Part shown: one piece after another, positions 11,077 to 19,291 of the stretch
Layout: the number at the start of each line of letters is the position of its first letter
How positions within the stretch are numbered: position 1 is the stretch's first letter
NCBI GenBank assembly: GCA_946479335.1
Contig: CAMLFP010000036.1
Location: forward strand, 1 to 24,738
Length of the DNA: 24,738 nt
Source of the DNA: an uncultured Archangium sp.
Lineage (GTDB): Bacteria > Myxococcota > Myxococcia > Myxococcales > Myxococcaceae
Reading direction: 5' to 3'
Position numbers and translations under genes: made by a program
The notes under the pieces: generated by a model
Seen by the model: the letters and a program-made list of their open reading frames with translations, nothing else
Databases searched by the model: none
Told to the model about the DNA's origin: nothing

Positions 11077-11802
11077 TCAGAACATCAGGCCCAGCGCGCC
11101 CGCGAAGTACATGTCGTGCATGTACCCGCGCACGAAGCGCGTGGCCTCGACGCGGATGGTGAGGCGCACCGACCCGTCCTTCGTCAGCGCGGGCCGCGCG
11201 CGAATGCCGATGCCGTACTGGAACAAGAACTTCGCGCCGCCCAGCCGCGTCTTGTTCTGGTCGATGGTCAGCAGCGTGTCGGCGTAGTCGAAGCCCACGC
11301 CCACCTGCCCGTAGAACATCACCGGCGCGCTCCCGAAGGGGATACCGACGGCCGGCGCGAGCGTCAGGTTGTGCAGGTTGGTGACCTCGTTGACCGAGGT
11401 GGTGCCGTCTTTCATCGAGGTCCACGACCAGGTCACGTCGAGGAAGAAGAGCTCCCGGAGGAACTCGTCGGGGATGAGGCGGCCCCACTCCCACGTGAAG
11501 CGCAGGCCCCACACGAAGCGGGGCACCAGCGCGCCGCGCGACGAGTCGGGCAGGGCGAGGCCCGCGAAGACGTCACCGCCGAGGCCCACGTTCGGGTCGT
11601 CGAGGTTCGCGAGGGGCTTGCTGCCCTTCGCTTCTTCCTCTTCTTCCTCGCGCAGCTCGTCGGTGCGCGCCTTGTGGCGGCGCTTCTTCTGGGGGATCTC
11701 TTCTCGCGTGTCGTCGTCGTACGGAATGGGGGCGTCGTCATCGCTCTGCGCGAAGGCCGGCGCCGCGAGGGCGAGGAGCACTGCCAGGGTTACGCGCTTC
11801 AT
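11077..11802 (-). CDS. Predicted outer-membrane beta-barrel protein with acidic N-terminal linker
   Basis: 241 residues. A signal peptide is cut after AFA (about residue 18). A strongly charged, low-complexity linker follows (Asp runs, KKRRHK, six Glu in a row near 51-57). From about residue 70 the sequence becomes alternating beta strands (FVWGLRFTWEWGRL, LFFLDVTWSWTSM, VMFYGQVGVGFDYAD) and ends in ALGLMF, a C-terminal Phe barrel signature. No named family is recognised. Its ATG directly follows the TGA of the upstream zinc-peptidase-like lipoprotein gene (TGAATG), so the two are translationally coupled. The stop lies three bases from the stop of the convergent Hsp70 gene. Confidence 0.7.
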   Translation of the reverse strand: MKRVTLAVLLALAAPAFAQSDDDAPIPYDDDTREEIPQKKRRHKARTDELREEEEEEAKGSKPLANLDDPNVGLGGDVFAGLALPDSSRGALVPRFVWGLRFTWEWGRLIPDEFLRELFFLDVTWSWTSMKDGTTSVNEVTNLHNLTLAPAVGIPFGSAPVMFYGQVGVGFDYADTLLTIDQNKTRLGGAKFLFQYGIGIRARPALTKDGSVRLTIRVEATRFVRGYMHDMYFAGALGLMF

Positions 11803-13140
11803 TCAGTTGCACCCCGAGCTGTGCTTCGGCACGAAACCAATCTCACCCTGCTTGGCCTGACAGTGCGGCATCAGGTTGGGGGAGCCCGCGGAGCCCGAGT
11901 CGATGGGGCACGGGCCCTGGCCGGAGGGGCAATGGAGGTTGAGGCGGTAGCTCATCTCGCCGCACACCCAGCCGCGCAGCGCGGGGTCGGAGATGTGGGC
12001 CGCGAAGAGGTCGGTGATCTCCTCCATCGGGTACAGCGGCGGCGCGCCCTGCTGCAGCGCGACCTCCAGCCACTGGCGCAGGCCCGGCGTGGAGTTCGAG
12101 TCGTCGTCGTACGCGGCGATGATCGCGGTCTGGAGCTCCTTCATCTTCCCGCTCTGGCCGCCGGCGTGGAACAGCGCCGAGGCCACGATGTTGCCGACCT
12201 TGTACATGTTCTGGGAGGTGGTCCACGTCGACTGGTCGGTGGTGGTCATCAGGCCGGTGCCGTTGGTGGCGTTGTACATGTCGAGCGTCATGCACGCGTC
12301 GTTGCGCGAGACGTCGCGCATGGCGACGGTGCGATCATCGTTCCACGAGGGGGCGAGGAAGCGCGGCTGGCACTGGGAGACCTCGAGGCAGGTCGCGGAG
12401 TAGCCGTGGAAGTCGGCGAGGCCCTCGTCGAGCGACTTGAGGAAGTTGAAGGGCAGCCCGTTCCACGTGCCGATGTAGTCGGGGAAGGCCTGCTTCTTGA
12501 GCGCGCGCACGTTGAAGACCTGGTGCGCGGTCTCGTGGGCGATGACGCCGAGGTTCATCGGCAGGGGCACCTTCTGCTGCTGGTCGAAGGGCATCAGCAC
12601 GAAGCTGTGGATGAACGAGAGGAAGAGCGCGTTGTCCTTCACCTGGTTGCCGTCGAAGCGGACATCGGCCCAGTACTGCACCTTGAGCGGGAGGATCTCC
12701 TGCGCGCCTTTCCCCAGCTGGTCGGGGTCGGGGTACACGTCGTTGAAGTACTGGTAGGCGCGCTCGAAGTTGTAATAGGCGCTGACCATCGACCACGAGT
12801 GGAAGTCGGCGGGCCAGAGCACGCCGCTGCGGTCGATGTAGTGCACCCGCACCTCGCCGCCTTTCTCCTTCACCACCGTGTCGTAGACCTGATCGTCACT
12901 CATCGTGTCGAGGTTGGCCTGCAGCGGGTCGCTGGAGTTGAAGTCGACGGTGGTGCTGCCACGGAAGGTGATGACGTCACCGGTCAGCGTGGTGGTGTTG
13001 CCGACGGTGGTCAGCTCGACCTGTCGCGTGGAGAGCGTGTTCGTCTCATCAGGCACGAGCGCCATCACCACGGCGGGTTTCGGGTTCGGCCCGCAGGCGG
13101 CGAGCAAGGCGAGCGCTCCGAGCGTTCTCAGGCGGTGCAT
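11803..13140 (-). CDS. Lipoprotein with zinc metallopeptidase (HExxH) signature
   Basis: 445 residues. The lipobox is LLAAC (Cys16). A zincin motif VIAHETAHQVF gives His202-Glu203-His206, and a downstream SLDEGLADFHG offers Glu239 as the third metal ligand, the gluzincin arrangement. A Cys-containing C-terminal part (CGEMSYRLNLHC, then CQAKQGEIGFVPKH) may be disulfide-bonded. I expect a zinc peptidase tethered to the envelope; the substrate is unknown and no MEROPS family is assigned with confidence. It is first gene of a two-gene operon with the beta-barrel protein. The start is 45 bases from the divergent aspS start, so both promoters must overlap there. Confidence 0.72.
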   Translation of the reverse strand: MHRLRTLGALALLAACGPNPKPAVVMALVPDETNTLSTRQVELTTVGNTTTLTGDVITFRGSTTVDFNSSDPLQANLDTMSDDQVYDTVVKEKGGEVRVHYIDRSGVLWPADFHSWSMVSAYYNFERAYQYFNDVYPDPDQLGKGAQEILPLKVQYWADVRFDGNQVKDNALFLSFIHSFVLMPFDQQQKVPLPMNLGVIAHETAHQVFNVRALKKQAFPDYIGTWNGLPFNFLKSLDEGLADFHGYSATCLEVSQCQPRFLAPSWNDDRTVAMRDVSRNDACMTLDMYNATNGTGLMTTTDQSTWTTSQNMYKVGNIVASALFHAGGQSGKMKELQTAIIAAYDDDSNSTPGLRQWLEVALQQGAPPLYPMEEITDLFAAHISDPALRGWVCGEMSYRLNLHCPSGQGPCPIDSGSAGSPNLMPHCQAKQGEIGFVPKHSSGCN

Positions 13141-13185
13141 GAAGCGCGTGTCTACTACGGTTTTTCTGCTAACGAGCCGCAACCT

Positions 13186-15132
13186 ATGAGCGAGTTCATC
13201 AGCAAGGTGAAGCGCACGCATTCTTGCGGAGCGCTCCGGGCATCTGACATCGGCAAGGAGATCGTCCTCTTCGGCTGGGTGGCCAACCGTCGCGATCACG
13301 GCGGCCTGATCTTCATCGACCTCCGCGACCGTGAAGGCCTCACGCAGATCGTCTTCGACCCCACCGTCGCCAAAGACGCGCACACGCTGGCGGAGTCGCT
13401 CCGCAGCGAGTGGGTGATCGGCGTTCGCGGCACCGTGCGCTCGCGCGGCATGCAGTGGTCGAAGAAGGAGAACAAGGAGATCCCCGCGACGAACCCGAAC
13501 CTCGCCACCGGCGAGATCGAGGTCTACGTGTCGTACGCGGAGATTTTCAACAAGGCAGAGACGCCGCCGTTCGAGGTGAGCGAGCACACCACCACCAGCG
13601 AAGAGAAGCGCCTCGAGCACCGCTACCTCGACCTGCGCCGGCCGAACCTCCAGAAGACGCTCATCACGCGCTCGAAGCTGAACGCGGCCACGCGCAGCTA
13701 CTTCCATGAAAACGGGTTCCTGGAGCTCGAGACGCCGTTCATGGGCAAGTACACGCCGGGTGGCGCGCGCAACTTCCTCGTGCCGTCGCGCCTCAACCCC
13801 GGGAAGTTCTACGCGCTCGCGGAGTCGCCGCAGCTCTACAAGCAGCTCTTCATGGTCGCGGGCTTCGACCGCTACTTCCAGATCGTGAAGTGCTTCCGCG
13901 ACGAAGACCTCCGCCTCGATCGCCAGCCGGAGTTCACGCAGATCGACGTCGAGATGTCGTTCGTCGCGCAGGAAGACATCTTCACGATGATCGAAGGCCT
14001 GCTGAAGCGCCTGTGGAAGGACGTGCACGGCCTCGACATCCCCACGCCGTTCCCGCGGCTCAACTTCGACGAGGCGATGGCGCGCTACGGCAACGACAAG
14101 CCCGACGTCCGCTTCGGCATGGAGCACGTGGTGCTCAACGAGCTGGTCGGCAAGTTCGCGGGCCAGGTGCCCCCGATGGACGAGGTGCTGGCCAACAAGG
14201 GCCTCATCAAGGCGCTGGTGGTGAAGCCGGTGGCCGACGGGCAGCACGACGCGTCGGTGGTGGCCGCGAAGGCCGAAGCGTTCCGCCGCGCGAACCCGAA
14301 CCCGACGGCCAAGGTGCCGCCGCCGCCGAAGGAGCTCTCGCGCAAGGAGATCGACGAGACCGAGGCGTACGTGGTGGGCATGGGCGCCAAGGGCCTGGCG
14401 CGCGCGAAGATCGCCGAGAACGGGGAGTGGACGCAGGCGCCGCTCTTCAAGAACGCGTCGCCGGAGTTCAAGCAGGCGATCATCGACGCCACGGGCGCGA
14501 AGCCGGGAGATCTGATCCTCTTCCAGTTCGGCTCCGAGGCGAAGGTGCACACCATCATGGCGAACCTCCGCGTGTACCTCGCGAAGAAGCTGTGGCTCAT
14601 CCCCGAGTACGGCGCGGGCGGGAAGTGGAACTTCCTGTGGGTCGTGAACCCGCCGCTGTTCGAGTACGACGAAGAGACGAAGACCTGGGCCGCGGCGCAC
14701 CACGCCTTCACCCGCCCGCACGACGAGAGCCTCCAGTACCTCGAGGAGTCGAACTTCAAGCCCGAGAAGGTCTACTGCTACCGCTACGACGTGGTGCTCA
14801 ACGGCTTCGAGATCGGCGGCGGCTCGATTCGTCTGCACGACCCTGAAGTGCAGAAGAAGGTCTTCAAGGCGCTGGGCCTCGGCGAGGAGCAGGCGCGCGA
14901 GAAGTTCGGCTTCCTGCTCGACGCGCTCAAGTACGGCGCGCCGCCGCACGGTGGCCTCGCGCTCGGTATGGACCGCCTGGCTTTCCTCATCACCGAGACG
15001 GAGTCGCTGCGCGACGTCATCCCCTTCCCCAAGACGCAGAAGGGCACCGACTTGATGACGCAGGCGCCGGGCGAGGTCGACGAGAAGCAGCTGCGCGACC
15101 TGTACGTGAAGTCGACGCCGCCGGCGAAGTAA
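13186..15132 (+). CDS. aspS: Aspartyl-tRNA synthetase
   Basis: 648 residues, bacterial type. The order is an N-terminal OB-fold anticodon-binding domain (VLFGWVANRRDHGGLIFIDLRD), the class II catalytic core (motif 2 FRDEDLRLDRQPEFTQIDVE), the bacterial GAD insertion (about 300-440, with LSRKEIDE and GAKGLARAKI), and motif 3 GLALGMDRLAFLI. It charges tRNA-Asp with aspartate in the cytosol. Whether it also charges tRNA-Asn cannot be told from the sequence. It is longer than the usual 590-600 residues, mainly from extra sequence in the GAD region including a Pro-rich segment. The QSPQ motif reads ESPQ (Glu213). ATG 13186 is chosen because MSEFISKVKRTHSCG is the normal start. Confidence 0.97.
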   Translation: MSEFISKVKRTHSCGALRASDIGKEIVLFGWVANRRDHGGLIFIDLRDREGLTQIVFDPTVAKDAHTLAESLRSEWVIGVRGTVRSRGMQWSKKENKEIPATNPNLATGEIEVYVSYAEIFNKAETPPFEVSEHTTTSEEKRLEHRYLDLRRPNLQKTLITRSKLNAATRSYFHENGFLELETPFMGKYTPGGARNFLVPSRLNPGKFYALAESPQLYKQLFMVAGFDRYFQIVKCFRDEDLRLDRQPEFTQIDVEMSFVAQEDIFTMIEGLLKRLWKDVHGLDIPTPFPRLNFDEAMARYGNDKPDVRFGMEHVVLNELVGKFAGQVPPMDEVLANKGLIKALVVKPVADGQHDASVVAAKAEAFRRANPNPTAKVPPPPKELSRKEIDETEAYVVGMGAKGLARAKIAENGEWTQAPLFKNASPEFKQAIIDATGAKPGDLILFQFGSEAKVHTIMANLRVYLAKKLWLIPEYGAGGKWNFLWVVNPPLFEYDEETKTWAAAHHAFTRPHDESLQYLEESNFKPEKVYCYRYDVVLNGFEIGGGSIRLHDPEVQKKVFKALGLGEEQAREKFGFLLDALKYGAPPHGGLALGMDRLAFLITETESLRDVIPFPKTQKGTDLMTQAPGEVDEKQLRDLYVKSTPPAK

Positions 15133-15152
15133 CCAACGCGTGGTGAAGGCAT

Positions 15153-15186
15153 CGGCCGCAGTCGGGTGCTGAACCCGCTGCGGCCG
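15153..15186. terminator. Bidirectional terminator-like hairpin between aspS and the DLH gene
   Basis: A 14-pair stem with one bulged T (15162) and a GCTGA loop: CGGCCGCAG pairs with CTGCGGCCG, and CGGGT with ACCCG. It sits between two convergent stops. There is no real T tract on either side (TTCCATTT on the right), so it may act as a bidirectional barrier or a 3'-end stabiliser. Confidence 0.6.
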
Positions 15187-15201
15187 TTCCATTTCAAGCG
15201 C

Positions 15202-15816
15202 TCACGTCTTGAGGAACGCCAGCGTGCGCTCCCAGGCGAGCTTCGCGGGCTCTGGCGCGTACACCTCGGGGCGTTGCTCGTCGAAGAACGAGTGTTGCGC
15301 GTCGTAGCGATGCACGGTGAACGGCACGCCGGCGCCGCGGAGCTCCGCGTCGAGCTGCGCGAGCCGTTCTTCGGGGACCCAGCTGTCGTTCCGCACGAAG
15401 TGGCCGAGCACCTTCGCGCGGGTCGGCTTCAGGTCAACCTCAGGCCGCGGCGCGCCGTAGAACGAGACGCACGCGCGCAGCTCGGGAACACGCGCTGCGG
15501 CGGCGAGCGCAAAGGCGCCGCCCATCGAGAAGCCGACGATGCTCACGGTGCGCGGGCGCAGCTCCGTCACCGCGCGCGTGAGCTGCGTCATCCACTGCGC
15601 TTTGTCTCCCTTCGCGACGAGCTGTTGCGCTTCGGCGACGTTCTTCGGCAGCGCGCCGCCGTAGAGGTCCACCGCGTGGGCGATGAAGCCCTCCCGCGCG
15701 AAGCGATCGGCCACGGAGCGGATGTGCGCGTTGAGCCCCCACCATTCATGGACGATCACCACCGCGGGCCGGTCTGCGCCCGCGCTGTCATTGAGATACC
15801 CGTTGCGGCTATTCAT
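15202..15816 (-). CDS. Dienelactone hydrolase family alpha/beta hydrolase
   Basis: 204 residues. The family opening VVIVHEWWGLN (oxyanion strand) is followed by the nucleophile elbow GFSMGG (Ser97), Asp144 in RNDSWVP and His175 in DAQHSFF. The spacing is almost that of classical dienelactone hydrolase (Cys123, Asp171, His202). The nucleophile is Ser rather than Cys, so a general carboxylesterase or lactonase role is as likely as chlorocatechol degradation, and no such pathway is nearby. It is cytosolic with no signal peptide. It is divergent from a TetR gene 133 bases away, which may control it. Confidence 0.85.
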   Translation of the reverse strand: MNSRNGYLNDSAGADRPAVVIVHEWWGLNAHIRSVADRFAREGFIAHAVDLYGGALPKNVAEAQQLVAKGDKAQWMTQLTRAVTELRPRTVSIVGFSMGGAFALAAAARVPELRACVSFYGAPRPEVDLKPTRAKVLGHFVRNDSWVPEERLAQLDAELRGAGVPFTVHRYDAQHSFFDEQRPEVYAPEPAKLAWERTLAFLKT

Positions 15817-15949
15817 GCGTTGCTCCGTTTCTCCCGGCGCGAGGTGCGCCCAATGGAGCGCGCAAAAGTAGAGAACGCGCGGCGACGCGGCAGCTCGCGT
15901 TCGGCCCCCGCGGTCGCAGGTCGATTGCTCATGTTTTCAAGGAGTGCCG

Positions 15950-16510
15950 ATGCCGGGAACACAGCGCCGCAAGCCGAAGCAGCAACGGGCGCAGCACACC
16001 GTCGAAGTCGTGCTTCAGGGCACGGTGCGGGTGCTGGGCCGTGAGGGCGTCGACGCGGTGACCACCAACCGCATCGCGGAGGCCGCCGGGGTGAGCATCG
16101 GCTCGCTGTACCAGTACTTCCCCGACAAGCACTCCATCTTCAAGGCGCTGCACGCGCGCCACGCGCAGCGGGTGCGTCAGGTCATCACGGAGACGCTCGT
16201 GCGCCACGCCGGCTCGCCGTTCGAGACGTTGCTCCTCGCGCTCACCGACGGGCTCATCGACGAGCACGCGGCCGAGCCGCAGCAACTGCACGAGCTGTTG
16301 GCGCTGCAGCCGCCGACGCCCGGGCTGCGACTCGCGCTCGGGAAGCTCATCACCTCGCGGCAGCCGTCGGGCGGCGCGCGCTTCGTGATGCCGGGGGTGA
16401 TCGACGCGCTGGTTCACGACGCGGTGCTCGCGCGGCCCGCAGGGGTCTCGCTCGCGTCTGCCAAAGAGGAGACGGCGCGGATGATCGCCGGCTACCTGCG
16501 CGCGGCGTAG
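15950..16510 (+). CDS. TetR family transcriptional regulator
   Basis: 186 residues. The N-terminal helix-turn-helix is typical: TTNRIAEAAGVSIGSLYQYFPDK with the usual following helix SIFKAL (about 38-68). A helical ligand-binding domain follows. ATG 15950 is preferred over GTG 15944 because AAGGAG (15939-15944) sits at proper distance. It is divergent from the dienelactone-hydrolase gene, the arrangement of a local repressor and its target (inference); I saw no clear operator palindrome in the 133-base gap. Its stop abuts the stop of the convergent metallo-hydrolase gene with no spacer. Confidence 0.9.
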   Translation: MPGTQRRKPKQQRAQHTVEVVLQGTVRVLGREGVDAVTTNRIAEAAGVSIGSLYQYFPDKHSIFKALHARHAQRVRQVITETLVRHAGSPFETLLLALTDGLIDEHAAEPQQLHELLALQPPTPGLRLALGKLITSRQPSGGARFVMPGVIDALVHDAVLARPAGVSLASAKEETARMIAGYLRAA

Positions 16511-17572
16511 CTAGGGGACGTTGCGGCCTTCGCCGAAGCCCAGCACCTCGAACGGCGCGGGCTTCTTCGTGAGCTCGTCGGCGAGCACCTCGACCGCTTC
16601 CGTTTCTCCATCGTCGGCGAGGTTGAAGGTGCCGAAGTGCATCGGCACGGCCATCGTGGCCTGCAGATCCAACGCGGCCTGCACGGCGTCGCGCGGGCCC
16701 ATGTGAATCGGGGCCATCACCCACTCCGGCTTGTAGGCACCGATGGGGAGCACCGCGAGGCGCATCGGCCCGAGCTTCTCGGCGGTGGTCTTGAAGTGCG
16801 GGCCGTACGCGGTGTCGCCGCCGAAGAACGCGCGGCCAGAGGGTCCCTCGATGACCCACGCGCTCCACAGCGTGCCGTCACCGTCGGTGAGGCCGCGGTT
16901 GCTGAAGTGCTGGTTGGGCACGGAGTGGATGGTGACGCCCTTGAGCGCGCGCGACTCCCACCAGTCGAGCTCGGTGACGTTCACCAGGCCGAGTGACTTG
17001 AGGAAGCCCGCGTTGCCGAGGCCCGCGTAGAACTGCGCGGCGGGCCACGTGGCGCCGATGCGCTTGAGGGTCTCCGCGTCCATATGGTCGTAGTGGTTGT
17101 GCGAGAGCACCACGGCGTCGATGCGTGGCAGCGCGTCGAACGTGATGCCCGGTGGGCGCACGCGCTGGGGCCCCGCGAAGCTCAACGGGCTGGTCCGCTC
17201 GCCCCAGATCGGGTCGGTCAGCACGTTGACGCCGTCGAACTGGATGAGCGTCGTCGCGTGGTTGATGAAGGTGACGCGCATCACGCCGCCGGTCACCTCG
17301 TAGGGCGGCGGAGGCCCGGGCTCTTCGTGGTGGAACGCGCGCCACGCGCCGGGTTTTCGCGTCGCCTGCCACTTCAACAGCGCAGCGATGCCGGGGCCGT
17401 CGAAGCCGGCGACCTTCGGCGGCGCGCCGGGCGTGAAGAACTTCTGCCCGTTGAAGTGCGCGCTGACGGGGCCTTTCCAGGTCGAGGCGGAGAACGCGCA
17501 GCCGGCGCCGACGGCCGACGAGACGAGGAGCGCCAAGAGGGCGACGAACGAGAAGGTCAGCCGACGGCTCAT
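16511..17572 (-). CDS. MBL-fold metallo-hydrolase, NAPE-PLD-like, exported or membrane-anchored
   Basis: 353 residues. The N-terminus has an MSRR start and a hydrophobic segment ending in VGAGC, a weak lipobox or signal anchor. The catalytic fold is clear: FINHATTLIQFDGVNVLTDP, the metal motif SHNHYDHMD (His158, His160, Asp162, His163), a later FFGGDTAYG and a final PMHFGTF. The WGERTSPLSFAGPQR segment is typical of the N-acylphosphatidylethanolamine phospholipase D-like branch (also near UlaG and RomA), so a phospholipid or lactone substrate in the envelope is plausible. An in-frame start near 17683 would add about 37 residues before the hydrophobic segment; I prefer ATG 17572. Confidence 0.85.
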   Translation of the reverse strand: MSRRLTFSFVALLALLVSSAVGAGCAFSASTWKGPVSAHFNGQKFFTPGAPPKVAGFDGPGIAALLKWQATRKPGAWRAFHHEEPGPPPPYEVTGGVMRVTFINHATTLIQFDGVNVLTDPIWGERTSPLSFAGPQRVRPPGITFDALPRIDAVVLSHNHYDHMDAETLKRIGATWPAAQFYAGLGNAGFLKSLGLVNVTELDWWESRALKGVTIHSVPNQHFSNRGLTDGDGTLWSAWVIEGPSGRAFFGGDTAYGPHFKTTAEKLGPMRLAVLPIGAYKPEWVMAPIHMGPRDAVQAALDLQATMAVPMHFGTFNLADDGETEAVEVLADELTKKPAPFEVLGFGEGRNVP

Positions 17573-17733
17573 GCCGCGCGCACCCTGACCGATGCGCGAT
17601 CGGCTCGCCAGCGCGCCGGCGCCGAGCCAGCCCTGAATGGGAGGCGCGCCCCCGTGAGGCATCGTGGGCCGGGGCCGGGCCATCTGGCGGGCGACGCGTG
17701 CACCGGAATTCGCCGCTGCGCTATGTAGAAGCC

Positions 17734-18429
17734 ATGCGACTCATCGTGCTCGGTGTGATGGCGATCAGTGGTCTGGCGTTCGCGCAGAACGGCTCGTGGG
17801 GCGGCTACGTGAGCGGGTGGACGCCCAGCAACGCGCAGTCGACCGGCGTGTGGACCGGCTACGTCAACGGCTGGGTCGGCAACACGCGGGTGCAGTCGCC
17901 CGGCTTCCAGGACCGGACGAGCATCGACCCGCGCACGCGGCAGCAGGTGCAGCAGAACATCGCCGCGCAGCAGTACCTCGCGACGCAGTTCTACTTCGCG
18001 CAACAGCAGCAGGCGCAGCGGGCGAAGGAGGAGCGCGAGGAGGCCGCGCGCGCCGAAGCCGCCGAGCAGGCGCGCCTCCAGGCGCAGGTCGAGTACGAGC
18101 AGCAGCGCGCCGAAGAGGCCCGCGCCGAACTCGAGCGCCAGCAGTGGGCGCAGCAGCAGGAGCGCCTGCAGCACGAGCGCGAGTTGCTGAAGCAGGAGCG
18201 CGAACGCGCGGAGGCGGCCCGCGACGCGCTCGCAAAGGAAGAACAACAGCGCGCCGCGCAGCGCGAGGCCGAGCAGAAGCTGGAGGCCGAACGTGAGCAG
18301 CTCCGGCAGGCGCTGGCCCGCGCCGAAGACGACGCGAAGCCGCGCGAGAAGGGCCCGGAGATCTACCGCTGGGTCGACGAGAACGGCGTGACGCACCTCT
18401 CGACGAAGCCGCGCAGCGAGTCGCGCTGA
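17734..18429 (+). CDS. Secreted coiled-coil protein with C-terminal DUF4124
   Basis: 231 residues. The signal peptide is cut after LAFA (residue 17). Two copies of a W-x-G-Y-V-x-G-W motif follow, offset by exactly 18 residues (Trp22 to Trp29 and Trp40 to Trp47). A long Glu/Gln/Arg/Ala-rich heptad region (about 85-205) should form a single coiled coil. The end, IYRWVDENGVTHLS (about 212-225), is a DUF4124 module, a short exported domain of unknown function in proteobacteria and myxobacteria. ATG 17734 is chosen because it begins the signal peptide; an in-frame ATG at 17698 would add a polar extension. Confidence 0.75.
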   Translation: MRLIVLGVMAISGLAFAQNGSWGGYVSGWTPSNAQSTGVWTGYVNGWVGNTRVQSPGFQDRTSIDPRTRQQVQQNIAAQQYLATQFYFAQQQQAQRAKEEREEAARAEAAEQARLQAQVEYEQQRAEEARAELERQQWAQQQERLQHERELLKQERERAEAARDALAKEEQQRAAQREAEQKLEAEREQLRQALARAEDDAKPREKGPEIYRWVDENGVTHLSTKPRSESR

Positions 18430-18430
18430 G

Positions 18431-18838
18431 TCAGAACTTCACCGTGCCCTCGGGCACGTAACCGTCTCCGCCACAGAGTTCTCCGTTCGGGAACTTGTGG
18501 ATGAACTTCACACCGGTCCACTCGCGCGTGAAGAGCACCCCGCCATCGCGGGTCGCGATGAGGGTGACGTCAGCGGTGTTCCCGGGGCTCGCCCACTGTC
18601 TCATCCACAACGTGCGGCTCGTCTCATCGAAGCTGAGACCTTCGTTGATTGAAGGGCCGGCGTCGGGGACGTACGTCTCGTCCCAGCAGGCGCTGTCGAT
18701 GCACATGTGTACGTCAGCGGGCGCCTGCACCAGGGCGTCAGCGGCGTCCTGAGAGAGCTCGAAGACGATGCCGGCGATCAGGGCTTTCTGGGTGCAGCAC
18801 GCGCTCAAGACGAGGGCGACGAACAGGTTCCAGCGCAT
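18431..18838 (-). CDS. Small lipoprotein, tandem paralogue 1 of 3
   Basis: 135 residues. The lipobox is LSAC (Cys14). The ATG at 18838 is preferred over TTG 18844 because it aligns with the MRW/MRR starts of the two paralogues and has AGAGG upstream. Shared with them are a DSACW segment, TRDGGVLFTREWTGVKF, and PNGELCG near the end. It is the most divergent copy: it lacks the second N-terminal Cys spacing and a stretch of the middle. No known family is recognised; a small beta-rich domain fixed in the membrane by its lipid anchor is likely. It is last gene of a three-gene leftward operon. Its stop is one base from that of the coiled-coil gene. Confidence 0.75.
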   Translation of the reverse strand: MRWNLFVALVLSACCTQKALIAGIVFELSQDAADALVQAPADVHMCIDSACWDETYVPDAGPSINEGLSFDETSRTLWMRQWASPGNTADVTLIATRDGGVLFTREWTGVKFIHKFPNGELCGGDGYVPEGTVKF

Positions 18839-18847
18839 TTTCAACCT

Positions 18848-19279
18848 CTAGAAGGTGAGCGGAGCTTCGAGTTGGTACAGCTCACCGCACCCCGGCCCGT
18901 TGGGTTCGGTCTTCTCGAACGTCACGTCGCTCCACGCGTGCGTGAAGACGATGCCGCCGTCGCGCGAGAGGGTCAGCGAAACGTCTGAGGTCGCGCCGGC
19001 TGTGACGCCCAAGCTCACGCCACCATCGCGTTGCTCCCGCGAGATCTCGAGCAGTCGTGATGGCCCGTTGAAGCTCGTGATGCTGCCGGTGCCGGTCTCG
19101 TCGAGCGCATCGCTCCAGCAGGTGTCATCGATGCACGCCTCAATGGTCGACGGAGCGGCGGTCAGCGCGTTCGCCTCGGTGTCAGGCAACTCGAAGCGCA
19201 ACGAGCCCCGCACCAGCTTGAGCGTGCACATCGTGCAGCCCGCCAAAACCACCACCCCGACGACCAGGAGCCAACGCAT
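18848..19279 (-). CDS. Small lipoprotein, tandem paralogue 2 of 3
   Basis: 143 residues. The lipobox is VLAGC (Cys15) with a second Cys three residues on (CTMC). The family pattern is clear: LRFELPDTEANALT, CIDDTCW, LSRDGGIVFTHAWSDVTFE and EPNGPGCGELYQLEAPLTF. It aligns along its full length with the copy at 19292-19723. GAGGGTGGG lies before the ATG. It is nine bases upstream of copy 1 and twelve downstream of copy 3 in transcription order. Function unknown. Confidence 0.8.
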   Translation of the reverse strand: MRWLLVVGVVVLAGCTMCTLKLVRGSLRFELPDTEANALTAAPSTIEACIDDTCWSDALDETGTGSITSFNGPSRLLEISREQRDGGVSLGVTAGATSDVSLTLSRDGGIVFTHAWSDVTFEKTEPNGPGCGELYQLEAPLTF

Positions 19280-19291
19280 GAGCCCACCCTC

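Noticed and set aside
11116..13185. Long in-frame N-terminal extension of aspS
   Set aside because: AspRS starts canonically at 13186. The upstream open frame is antisense to two genes and has shadow composition.
13141..15192. Long in-frame N-terminal extension of the zinc-peptidase lipoprotein
   Set aside because: It is antisense to aspS. The signal peptide and lipobox place the start at 13140.
15817..15949. Operator for the first TetR regulator
   Set aside because: I looked for an inverted repeat in the divergent gap and found none that stands out from the GC-rich background.
17590..17620. Palindrome-like CCGATgcgcgATCGG and GGCGCC stretches upstream of the metallo-hydrolase gene
   Set aside because: They are short and expected by chance in DNA this GC-rich, and nothing places them relative to a promoter.
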